Source: Anaerolineae bacterium
Lineage (GTDB): Bacteria > Chloroflexota > Anaerolineae > Anaerolineales > Villigracilaceae
NCBI GenBank assembly: GCA_018648655.1
Contig: JABGQV010000100.1
Coordinates: 1 to 37,619, forward strand
DNA: 37,619 nt
Reading direction: 5' to 3'
The number at the start of each line of letters is the position of its first letter. Within the stretch, counting starts at the first letter, position 1. The notes beneath the pieces are model-generated. The model saw nothing but the letters and a program-made list of their open reading frames with translations. It had not been told where the DNA came from and made no database searches. Positions 8,998-15,991 of this stretch are shown one piece after another. The translations under genes and the position numbers were made by a program.

Positions 8998-10611
8998 ATG
9001 TCATTTAAATTAACGATCCCGCAAGCTGAAGAAAAAACTCTCGATATTGTGGTTGATATTGGAGAATGCTTATTCGTTTTGGGTGCAAATGGTTCAGGGA
9101 AATCTAGCTTTATGCACAAATTCTACAGCGTTAATTTTGATAATTCAATAAGGATTTCAGCACATCGACAAACATGGTTCGCCTCAAATGCAGTTACTCT
9201 ATCACCGGAACAAAAGCGTGCAACAGAACATAATATGCACAACACAGATAGAGATCCAGAATCTCGCTGGAAAGATAATTATTCCGCTCAGCGTGCAAGT
9301 ATTGCTATCTACGACCTCATTGACGCAGAAAACGTACGCGCTCGATCAATTGCTAGGGCTGTCGATAATGACGATATAAATTTAGCAAGAGAACTCTCCC
9401 AAAAAGATGCTCCAATAAAAATAATTAATAATTTATTGCGCCTATCTAACATTCCGGTAGAAATATCAGTTCGCAAGAACGAGCAAGTAGTTGCAAGCAA
9501 ATCTGGTTGCGCACCATACAGTATCGCAGAGCTGTCTGATGGAGAAAGAAATGCAGTTCTTATAGCATCCAAGATACTAACCGCAGAAGTGGGCACCCTC
9601 ATATTAATAGACGAACCAGAGCGACATCTTCATAGATCAATAATTTCTCCTCTCCTGAATTTGTTGTTTGAACAAAGACCTGATTGTGCATTCATAATAT
9701 CAACTCATGAAGTAATGTTACCTCTCGACAATCCAACGGCAAGTACGTTACTAGTTAGGGATTGTATATATACAGGTACTTCTGTTTCTGAATGGGACGC
9801 TGATTTGATTGGGCCTGAATGTAATATTGATGACGACCTAAAAGAAGAGATTCTTGGCGCAAGAAGGAAAATACTTTTCATAGAAGGGGTAGAGCAAAGT
9901 TTAGATAAGTCACTTTATAGCCTTATCTTCAAAAATGTTTCTGTTATTGCGAAGTCTAGTTGTCGTGATGTGGAGCATGCAGTTTCTGGTATTAGAGAGT
10001 CTAGTGATTTTCATTGGCTAAATGTTTTTGGTATTGTTGATAATGATCGAAGAACTCAGAGTGACATTGATTACCTTAAAGAAAAAGGAGTCTATGCTAT
10101 TTCAGAGTATTCTGTTGAATCAATATACTATCACCCAGATATTCAGCGTCGTGTTGCAGAACGGCATGAGACCTTAACGGGTGAGAATGCCTCTGTTCAA
10201 TTGCTCGAAGCAAAAAGTGCTGCTATTGATGCAATTACCCCTCATATACAACGGTTGAGCGAAAAAGCAGTCGAAAAATTAATACGAAAAGAATTTTTCC
10301 AACACTTACCGAATAAAAATAAAATCGCATTAGGCACTCCAATAGATATTTCTATTGATGTGGCATCTATTGTTGCAGAAGAAAGAGATCGTTTTCAAGA
10401 AGCTTTGGACGCAGTTGACCTTGCAATAATAATTTCCCGTTATCCAATTCGTGAAACTCCTGCCTTGTCAGAAATTGCAAGAAGGTTAGGTTTCCAAGGC
10501 AGGAAGCAATATGAGGGGGCGGTACAAAAAATGCTTATGGATGACGAAGATGCCTTAGCCTTTGTTAAGTCCCTTTTTGGGACTCTGGAAGCTGATATTG
10601 AGGCTGAGTAA
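8998..10611 (+). CDS. ABC-type ATPase fused to TOPRIM/DUF4435-like nuclease domain (candidate anti-phage gene)
   Basis: This 537-residue protein has two parts. The N-terminal ATPase shows Walker A GANGSGKSS (29-37), an ABC-like signature LSDGERNA (179-186), Walker B LILIDEPERHLH (201-212) and a switch His in STHE (235-238), typical of AAA15/AAA21 proteins. The second part (about 290-540) begins KILFIEG with Glu296 and has VDND (Asp348, Asp350), the Glu and DxD of a TOPRIM fold; layout and sequence resemble DUF4435. ATPase plus DUF4435 is the composition of the PARIS defence system (AriA plus AriB), and ATPase plus TOPRIM in one chain also describes OLD nucleases; which one applies is open. 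The ATG has no clear Shine-Dalgarno, and an in-frame stop just upstream rules out a longer start. Base use is more AT-rich than dinG, and the gene is enclosed by the duplicated dinG end, suggesting horizontal acquisition. Confidence 0.8.
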   Translation: MSFKLTIPQAEEKTLDIVVDIGECLFVLGANGSGKSSFMHKFYSVNFDNSIRISAHRQTWFASNAVTLSPEQKRATEHNMHNTDRDPESRWKDNYSAQRASIAIYDLIDAENVRARSIARAVDNDDINLARELSQKDAPIKIINNLLRLSNIPVEISVRKNEQVVASKSGCAPYSIAELSDGERNAVLIASKILTAEVGTLILIDEPERHLHRSIISPLLNLLFEQRPDCAFIISTHEVMLPLDNPTASTLLVRDCIYTGTSVSEWDADLIGPECNIDDDLKEEILGARRKILFIEGVEQSLDKSLYSLIFKNVSVIAKSSCRDVEHAVSGIRESSDFHWLNVFGIVDNDRRTQSDIDYLKEKGVYAISEYSVESIYYHPDIQRRVAERHETLTGENASVQLLEAKSAAIDAITPHIQRLSEKAVEKLIRKEFFQHLPNKNKIALGTPIDISIDVASIVAEERDRFQEALDAVDLAIIISRYPIRETPALSEIARRLGFQGRKQYEGAVQKMLMDDEDALAFVKSLFGTLEADIEAE

Positions 10612-10656
10612 TACTATGATAAAGGTCCACGGGGCCTACATAACACGTGTGGCTGC

Positions 10657-10702
10657 ACTCCGTGAGTTGGCAGAGGCGGCAGAGCAGTGGATTGGGGTTT
10701 GA
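10657..10702 (+). repeat. Direct repeat copy 2: diverged orphan dinG 3' end
   Basis: This is a 44/46 match to the end of dinG including the stop codon, outside any gene. The similarity extends about 20 bases upstream in weaker form. Read in the dinG frame, the copy gives YITRVAALRELAEAAEQWIG, compared with CTTKVAPLRELAEVAEQWIG in DinG, so it looks like the tail of a related dinG allele and not a recent exact duplication. Confidence 0.85.
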
Positions 10703-10723
10703 TGCCTGAAGAGTGTATAAGAA

Positions 10724-10758
10724 AAAAGACCAAGTGTTTTCAAAACACTTGGTCTTTT
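10724..10758. terminator. Bidirectional terminator between ATPase gene and metG
   Basis: A near-perfect inverted repeat (AAAAGACCAAGTGTTT with its complement, three-base loop) is flanked by A-rich and T-rich sides, so it can end transcripts from both strands. The ATPase-TOPRIM gene and metG converge here. Confidence 0.9.
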
Positions 10759-10799
10759 GCTTTTTACTGTCTACTACTTACTAATTATCTTTTTCTGAT

Positions 10800-12578
10800 C
10801 TAGCCCAACCTTGCTCGCTCTTCCTCAACAATTTCTTTATCTAACTTCTTAAATAAAGGTTCAGGCTTATTGAACGCTGCGCCAGGTTTTAGTTGGCTGG
10901 CTTTCCACTGTTCACCTTCTACGCCTTTATAGCGTAAAACAGTATGTTCTCCGAGTGCGTCTTCTACACTTTCTACAAATTGTTCGCCAAAGAGTGGGTT
11001 GTCATAGCCGAAAATCTGATTTAGTTTTTCGCTGGTGAAGGGCAAGAAGGGCGCAAAAATTATTTTTAGAGAATCGATTGCTTTGAGGGCAGTGTACACG
11101 CTTTTAGCGGCTTCTTCTTTATCTACCTTCATTTCTTTCCATGGGGCGGAGGTATCAAGATATTTATTCACTTCTGTTGCTAATCTCATTGCTTCGTTGA
11201 GAGCACTCCGAATCTTGACGGCCTCGAGCAAATCGCCGACTGAGGCAAAACCAGCTTCCATAGCGGCAAGCAAGTTCAAATCACTTTCGCGGAGCGTGTC
11301 CACGCCCACAGCGGGGATTTTTCCATCCCAGTGTTTATAGCAGAAAGAGAGCACACGATTCGCCAAATTTCCCCAATTCGCAACCAACTCATTATTATTA
11401 TGAGCGAGGAAGAATTCCCAATCCCAATCTGAATCTTTAGATTCAGGCATATTGACGGTGAGGTAATAGCGCAGGGCATCGGGGTCATAGCGAGTAAGAG
11501 CGTCGCGTCCCCAGACTGCCCAATTCTTACTACCACTGATTTTTTGCCCTTCGAGATTCATAAATTGGTTGGCGGGCACATCGTGTGGGAGGGTGAGCTT
11601 TTTCTCTTCTCCCGTAAAGAGTTGCATAAATTCTGTGCCTGCGCCCATCAACTCGGCTGGCCATAAAGCGGTGTGGAAGAAGATATTATCTTTGCCGATA
11701 AAGTGTAATTGCCGCGCATCGGGATTGGTCCACCAATCTTGCCAGGCATCGAGTGTCTCACTGATTTTGGATAGCTCAATGGGCGCAGAGAGATAGCCAA
11801 TAACTGCCTCAAACCAAACATAGAGACATTTTCCATCCCAGCCATCAACTGGCACGGGGATGCCCCAGTCTAGATCGCGGGTAATGGGACGAGGGAGCAA
11901 GCCTTGCGATTCGATTTTGCTGAGAGATTCGCCTAGCACGGTATCGCGCATATGCTCAGAACGCTCGCGTAGAAAATCGGCAACTTTTGGCTCTAACTTT
12001 GAAAGATCGAGATAAAAATGCTCGGTTTCTCGTAATTCTAAAGTGTCGCCGCTTTTGGCTATAGGATTTTTTAATTTAGCAGGCTCTAAAACATTGCCAC
12101 AAGAATCGCATTGATCGGAGCGCGCGCCCTCTTCACCGCAGATATAGCAAGTGCCTTCAACATAGCGGTCTGGCAAAAAGCGATTTGCAGATGGGGAGAA
12201 CCATTGCATAGATTTTTTAGGGTAAAGATAGCCATTTTTTTTCAGCGCCAGAAATATGGTCTGTGCCACTTTGTGATGACTTTCTGTATGTGTGGTTGTA
12301 AATATATCGTAGCTAATGCCCATTTCTTGAAAGAGCTCCAAAAAGCCCTCATGAAATCGTTTATAAACTTTCTCTGGGGTGATACCCTCATCTTCTGCGC
12401 GCAAAGTTACAGGCGTACCATGAGAATCGGTACCGCTGACCATAGCCACGTTGCGTCCCTTTAGGCGATGGTAGCGTGCGACAATATCGCCAGCAAGATG
12501 TGAACCAGTGATATTCCCGACATGAATTTCAGCGTTGGCATAGGGCCACGCGATAGCGATGAGGATGTTTTCAGTCAT
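10800..12578 (-). CDS. metG: Methionine-tRNA ligase
   Basis: Class I aminoacyl-tRNA synthetase that charges tRNA-Met in the cytoplasm. The HIGH box appears as HVGN (19-22) after AWPYANAEI, and the KMSKS loop appears as KISGSK (about 344-349). The zinc knuckle in the connecting peptide has Cys143, Cys146, Cys156 and Cys159. The 592 residues cover the catalytic and anticodon-binding domains but no C-terminal tRNA-binding (EMAP-like) domain. The gene follows the minus-strand YceD/receiver string but is separated from it by a terminator, so it probably has its own promoter. Its leader contains a repeat-like motif also seen ahead of the MscS and pyrophosphatase genes; the GGAG in that motif serves as ribosome site. 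Confidence 0.97.
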   Translation of the reverse strand: MTENILIAIAWPYANAEIHVGNITGSHLAGDIVARYHRLKGRNVAMVSGTDSHGTPVTLRAEDEGITPEKVYKRFHEGFLELFQEMGISYDIFTTTHTESHHKVAQTIFLALKKNGYLYPKKSMQWFSPSANRFLPDRYVEGTCYICGEEGARSDQCDSCGNVLEPAKLKNPIAKSGDTLELRETEHFYLDLSKLEPKVADFLRERSEHMRDTVLGESLSKIESQGLLPRPITRDLDWGIPVPVDGWDGKCLYVWFEAVIGYLSAPIELSKISETLDAWQDWWTNPDARQLHFIGKDNIFFHTALWPAELMGAGTEFMQLFTGEEKKLTLPHDVPANQFMNLEGQKISGSKNWAVWGRDALTRYDPDALRYYLTVNMPESKDSDWDWEFFLAHNNNELVANWGNLANRVLSFCYKHWDGKIPAVGVDTLRESDLNLLAAMEAGFASVGDLLEAVKIRSALNEAMRLATEVNKYLDTSAPWKEMKVDKEEAAKSVYTALKAIDSLKIIFAPFLPFTSEKLNQIFGYDNPLFGEQFVESVEDALGEHTVLRYKGVEGEQWKASQLKPGAAFNKPEPLFKKLDKEIVEEERARLG

Positions 12579-12582
12579 TATA

Positions 12583-12635
12583 AGACTCCAGAACGTTAGA
12601 CTTCAGACCTAAGCGATCTTAGGCTTTAAATTTCT
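12583..12635 (-). repeat. Leader repeat (family D) upstream of metG
   Basis: The sequence contains CCAGAACGTTAGACTTCAGACC on the plus strand, similar to CCTCAGACGTTAGG before the MscS gene and CCTCAGGCTTTAG before the pyrophosphatase gene. A six-base hairpin (CCTAAG with CTTAGG, 12608-12623) adjoins it. In all three cases the element ends a few bases before the ATG and supplies a GAG or GAGG ribosome site. Confidence 0.5.
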
Positions 12636-12673
12636 AAAAAAGAAAAAGGCTGTCCAAAATATCGGACAGCCTT
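12634..12673 (-). terminator. Rho-independent terminator, minus strand
   Basis: A ten-base perfect stem (AAGGCTGTCC with GGACAGCCTT on the plus strand) has a run of about 12 mostly-A bases on its low-coordinate side, which reads as a T-rich tail on the minus strand. It ends the transcript carrying the receiver gene or the putative RNA at 12675-12812. Confidence 0.85.
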
Positions 12674-12674
12674 A

Positions 12675-12812
12675 GTTGAATAGACTGGCGTTTCCTAACG
12701 CGCGCCCTCCAAAACTGCCCGTATGGAGCAGGGCATAGCCATATAATTTGATGAGGGAGCGTAAGTTTTCTTCATAAATACAGTTTACTATGGGCTAGGC
12801 TGTGGGGCAAGA
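12675..12812 (-). ncRNA. Candidate structured RNA or long 3' UTR
   Basis: This non-coding stretch lies between the receiver gene stop and a strong terminator. Several helices can be drawn on the plus-strand sequence: GCCC with GGGC around 12717-12735, TAGCCATA with TATGGGCTA (one bulge), and GATGAG with a following CTTCAT. A terminator directly after it on the minus strand suggests a small RNA of about 140-170 bases. I could not match it to 6S, SRP, tmRNA or RNase P consensus features, so its identity is unknown, and a plain untranslated tail is possible. Confidence 0.3.
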
Positions 12813-13556
12813 TTAATCACTCAATAATTTTAACAATTCAGAAGGGGAGGATGTAATTGCCGTTGCCCCAACCTTATGCGCTTTCATCTTCATTTTTTCA
12901 TTCACTTCATCGGTGTAGATATAAATGCGCACATCATCGTCCAGCTTACGGATTTGGCTAGAAAGCTCAAAACCTGCTTGGCAATTATCTACTTCTTTGC
13001 CATCGTGGCGACAAGAATCAGAGATAACGCAATCAAAAGAACCGTCCTCAAAGCGCTTGATGGCTTCTTTTGTATTTGTTGCGGTCGAAACTGCAACTCC
13101 TTGATATTGGAGGGAATCAATGAGGAAAGCATTATTTTTGGGATGATCATCTACCCACAGGATATCGCTAATATCATCATCAATATCTAGCGCAACACTC
13201 TTGGCATTGGGCTTGCTTTCTGCGAGTGGGGTATCTTCCACTCGTCTAATATCTTTTCTTCGGTCGTTAAACCCAAGTTCTTCTGCTGAAGCTTCAACTT
13301 TTGGAGAGACTTTAGATTCTACTTGACGTTGTAATTTATTTACGCGAGTTTGCAAATCTTTGATCATATCGCCTTGCTGTTTACTAAACTCATCCATGCT
13401 CAACTCCATCTCCCCAATTTTGACGGTAAATTTGCGATTTTCACCAGACTTAATTAATGATTGGATGTTTTTTCTAAAACTGAGCAGAATAATAATAACG
13501 ATAATGGGCCACAGGATAGTGGCAATACTTTCAATAATAGGCGCAAATGCTTCCAT
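12813..13556 (-). CDS. Membrane-tethered receiver-domain protein with atypical active site
   Basis: This 247-residue protein has one N-terminal transmembrane helix (about 8-27), a predicted coiled coil (about 55-85), a charged linker, and a C-terminal response-regulator receiver domain (about 131-247). The receiver has the acidic pair Asp136-Asp137 in WVDDHPKNN, a probable phospho-acceptor Asp180 in VISDS, and Thr215. The conserved Lys expected before Pro in the last active-site loop is replaced (TSSP, Ser236/Ser237). There is no histidine kinase, DNA-binding or enzymatic output domain, and no kinase gene nearby. It begins four bases after the YceD-like gene and is clearly in its operon. It may act by phosphorylation-independent protein contacts at the membrane; this is inference. 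Confidence 0.7.
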   Translation of the reverse strand: MEAFAPIIESIATILWPIIVIIILLSFRKNIQSLIKSGENRKFTVKIGEMELSMDEFSKQQGDMIKDLQTRVNKLQRQVESKVSPKVEASAEELGFNDRRKDIRRVEDTPLAESKPNAKSVALDIDDDISDILWVDDHPKNNAFLIDSLQYQGVAVSTATNTKEAIKRFEDGSFDCVISDSCRHDGKEVDNCQAGFELSSQIRKLDDDVRIYIYTDEVNEKMKMKAHKVGATAITSSPSELLKLLSD

Positions 13557-13560
13557 GCTG

Positions 13561-14091
13561 CTACTCTCCTAGTAAATCCTTTAGCCCAGCAAAAGGCGAA
13601 TGTTCTTCCTCGTCGGTACCTTCTTGTGGGGGTAATTCATCATGCCCACAATCCCCGAAATTTAAATCTGTGCCGCAAACCTGGCAAAGTCCTTCGCAAC
13701 CCTCTTTGCAAGTTGGACTATACGGAATAACAAGCAGTGCTTCTTCTAGAATAATTCTCTTAATGTCAATTTGAGCATTATCAGGCAAAATCAAATCTTC
13801 TTTAGAAGCATCGCGTTTATTGAAGAAATATAATTCATCAAAATCCCATGCTAAGGAGTAATTATATTCTTTGAGGCAACGCACACAATCAAGCTCAAGC
13901 TCTCCGTTAAAATTTCCTTGTACCAGAATCCCCTGCTGGCTGCGCGTAACAACAACAGTTCCTTTTAAATCCTTTACGGAAAACTCGTCAGAGAACTGAA
14001 ATTTAGCGTGCTCAAAAGGAAACTCTCTGCTATACCCTGGAGATTGGTGTAAAAAAGCCCCTAATTTTAAGATAAATGGATGTTTAGACAT
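13561..14091 (-). CDS. YceD-like DUF177 family protein
   Basis: This 176-residue protein has the layout of the DUF177/YceD family: an N-terminal beta-rich part, a CxxC (CVRC) near residue 80, and a second cysteine cluster near the C-terminus (CKEGCEGLCQVC followed by C in FGDC) that could bind zinc. In bacteria and plants the family is linked to 23S rRNA and large-subunit maturation, and the gene usually precedes rpmF (ribosomal protein L32). No rpmF follows here; a receiver-domain gene does. It lies 16 bases after the polyprenyl synthase gene on the same strand. Confidence 0.82.
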   Translation of the reverse strand: MSKHPFILKLGAFLHQSPGYSREFPFEHAKFQFSDEFSVKDLKGTVVVTRSQQGILVQGNFNGELELDCVRCLKEYNYSLAWDFDELYFFNKRDASKEDLILPDNAQIDIKRIILEEALLVIPYSPTCKEGCEGLCQVCGTDLNFGDCGHDELPPQEGTDEEEHSPFAGLKDLLGE

Positions 14092-14107
14092 TTTATTTTT
14101 TTTCTTA

Positions 14108-15061
14108 TTAGATATTTCGGTTTGTCACATACGCTGTTAAGTTTTCAAGTGCATGACGTTCTTCGCTTGGTGCTTGCCCATTTAGAAATTCTAGCGCGCG
14201 GTTCGCATATTCTTTTGCTTCATTGAGAGCAAGCTGAATGGCATCGCTTTGGCGAATATCTTCGACCAAGAGCGCGATTTCTGCCGAATTATGATAATTT
14301 CCCTGCAATAAAGATATTACGCGTTTATTTTCAGGGTTTGCTTCAATATAATATAAAGCGGGCAAAGTGATTAGCCCCTGTAGCAAATCGCTTCCCACTG
14401 GTTTTCCGACTGCGGCTTGGTCACCCGTGAAGTCAAGAATATCATCCACAATTTGAAAAGCGGTACCCAGTTCACGTCCAAAAATACGCGCTTTTTCCAA
14501 TAATTCAGAGTCAACAGGGCTGATAATTGCCGCGCCGTGTGTAGAAAGTTCAAAAAGAGAGCCGGTTTTTGCGTAAATTCGCCCATAATAATTCTCTCTA
14601 TTTGCTAAACCACGCGCGTCAAACATTTGGGTTAATTCGCCATTGACCAGAATTGCCAAAGTTTCGGCAAATTCTTCCATCACGATTATTGAACCAGTTT
14701 GAGCGGCGAGCTTGGCGGCACGGGCGAAAACAAAATCACCCGTTAGCACTGTCGCGGCGGGCGTCCAGTTAGCGTTAATCGTATCGTTGCCGCGGCGCAT
14801 TAGCGAGCCATCAATCAGGTCGTCGTGAACGAGCGTGGCGGTGTGCAACATTTCTATTGCGGCGGCGAGTGTTATCAATCTTTCTGTATCTGCGCCGAGC
14901 ATATTGCCCATTAATAAAACCAATTTAGGGCGTACACGTTTTCCACCCGAAGCCAATAAAGTTTCTAGGGCAACGCGTAAATCAGGATGTCGTTCATCCG
15001 CTTGGGTGCGCATCCGTTCTTCTACTTTTTCAATTTCTTCTATTAAATTCGTCTTGCTCAA
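14108..15061 (-). CDS. Polyprenyl diphosphate synthase
   Basis: Trans-prenyltransferase that extends allylic diphosphates with isopentenyl diphosphate, probably for quinone or other long-chain isoprenoids. Both aspartate-rich motifs are intact: DDLID after VH, followed by MRRG, and DDILD in FQIVDDILDF. Further family marks are SGGKRVRP near the start and the GKPVGSD loop. An open frame extends to 15145, but this would overlap tatD by 80 bases. A TTG at 15061 lies four bases after the tatD stop, is preceded by GGTGA at suitable spacing, and gives MSKTNLIEEI, which matches where family members normally begin. I therefore choose 15061 (317 residues). The product chain length cannot be read from the sequence with confidence. 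Confidence 0.88.
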   Translation of the reverse strand: MSKTNLIEEIEKVEERMRTQADERHPDLRVALETLLASGGKRVRPKLVLLMGNMLGADTERLITLAAAIEMLHTATLVHDDLIDGSLMRRGNDTINANWTPAATVLTGDFVFARAAKLAAQTGSIIVMEEFAETLAILVNGELTQMFDARGLANRENYYGRIYAKTGSLFELSTHGAAIISPVDSELLEKARIFGRELGTAFQIVDDILDFTGDQAAVGKPVGSDLLQGLITLPALYYIEANPENKRVISLLQGNYHNSAEIALLVEDIRQSDAIQLALNEAKEYANRALEFLNGQAPSEERHALENLTAYVTNRNI

Positions 15062-15065
15062 AATA

Positions 15066-15944
15066 TCACCAATTAAATAAGCGAGCGGCGTTTGCGGTGG
15101 TAATCGTTGCAATTTCTCGCGTCTCTTTGCCGTGTATGTCGGCAATTTTTTCGGCTATAAAACGAATATTCGCAGGTTCGTTTCTCTTCCCGCGTTTCGG
15201 ATGCGGGGTCAAAAATGGGCTGTCTGTTTCTATTAGTATCTTTTCTAGCGGGAGGGATGCAATCATCTCGCGCCGCTGAGACATCTTCTTGTAAGTAATC
15301 GGGCCTGTCACGCCAATCATAAAGCCTAGTCGGATGGCTTCTTCCGCAATCTTGAGTGTGCCAGAAAAAGAGTGTAGCACACCAGGATATTTTACCAAAG
15401 GATTTTTATTTGACCTGAGGCTTGCTAGCCATTTCTCGAGTATCTCGAGTAAGTCAACAGTGCAGTTGCCTTCGGTGGCATCCCCTTTTTCTCGTAAATG
15501 TAAGACCACCGGCAGCTTAAGTTCTTCTGCTAAGGAAAGCTGTTCTCGCAAAACGCGCTTTTGGATGTCGTGCGGGGCGCGATTCCAATAATAGTCTAAT
15601 CCAATTTCGCCGATGGCTACGATTTTCTTTACCTCCCTCTGTCCTTCGGACATCTCCCCCCCTCGGGGGGAGAATAAAGAGGGGGAAAGGCTTTTCACCA
15701 TCTTACGCAACTCATCTTTTGTCTCATCCGTCCAAGTCAATGCATTAGTGGGATGGATGCCAACTGCGGCAAAAAGATGAGGGTGAGATTCTGCTAGCTT
15801 AACGGAAGCAAGACTCGTCTTCACGGTTGTTCCGGGGATGAGGACACGCGTTACGTTGAATTCAGCACAGCGCGCAATAACGGCATCTCGGTCTTCGTCA
15901 AATCTATCCCAGTATAAGTGGGCGTGGGTATCGGTAAGTTTCAA
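15066..15944 (-). CDS. tatD: TatD-family metal-dependent hydrolase with an in-frame repeat insertion
   Basis: TIM-barrel metal-dependent hydrolase of the TatD/YcfH group, whose characterised members are DNases. Metal ligands are visible: His7 and His9 (THAH), Glu113 (GEIGLDYY), His149 (VVLHLRE), His191 (LHSFSG) and Asp241 (IETDSP). Residues about 85-107 (SPRGGEMSEGQRE and flanks) are an extra loop before Glu113 that typical TatD proteins lack; it is encoded by a GC-rich palindromic repeat (15631-15690) that recurs in recQ and in two spacers. The loop precedes a core strand and is probably surface-exposed, so activity may be kept. The start is TTG at 15944 with no visible Shine-Dalgarno; no better start exists because THAHL must be near the N-terminus. 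It lies downstream of the phosphohexomutase gene and four bases before the polyprenyl synthase start. Confidence 0.93.
   Translation of the reverse strand: MKLTDTHAHLYWDRFDEDRDAVIARCAEFNVTRVLIPGTTVKTSLASVKLAESHPHLFAAVGIHPTNALTWTDETKDELRKMVKSLSPSLFSPRGGEMSEGQREVKKIVAIGEIGLDYYWNRAPHDIQKRVLREQLSLAEELKLPVVLHLREKGDATEGNCTVDLLEILEKWLASLRSNKNPLVKYPGVLHSFSGTLKIAEEAIRLGFMIGVTGPITYKKMSQRREMIASLPLEKILIETDSPFLTPHPKRGKRNEPANIRFIAEKIADIHGKETREIATITTANAARLFNW
15631..15690 (+). repeat. Palindromic repeat family A, copy inside tatD
   Basis: The core reads CCTCTGTCCTTCGGACATCT and then a GC-rich palindrome (CTCCCCCC, a short loop, GGGGGGAG). It matches the reverse strand of 27464-27502 in recQ. The small hairpin varies as GTCC/GGAC here and GCCC/GGGC in recQ, which keeps pairing. 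It is read in frame as part of TatD. Confidence 0.85.
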
Positions 15945-15952
15945 AATAAACT

Positions 15953-15985
15953 AGACCTGACAGATTTCGAAAAGCTGTCAGGTCT
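15953..15985 (-). terminator. Hairpin between phosphohexomutase and tatD genes
   Basis: A perfect 11-base stem (AGACCTGACAG with CTGTCAGGTCT) lies between two minus-strand genes. The minus-strand tail is only moderately T-rich (AGTTTATTTT) and overlaps the start of tatD, so it may be a partial terminator or processing site. Confidence 0.6.
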
Positions 15986-15991
15986 TATTCT

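Noticed and set aside
10612-10799. A second, truncated dinG gene after the ATPase-TOPRIM gene
   Set aside because: Only the last ~22 codons are recognisable; no further helicase sequence is present, so it is a remnant or attachment-type repeat and not a gene.
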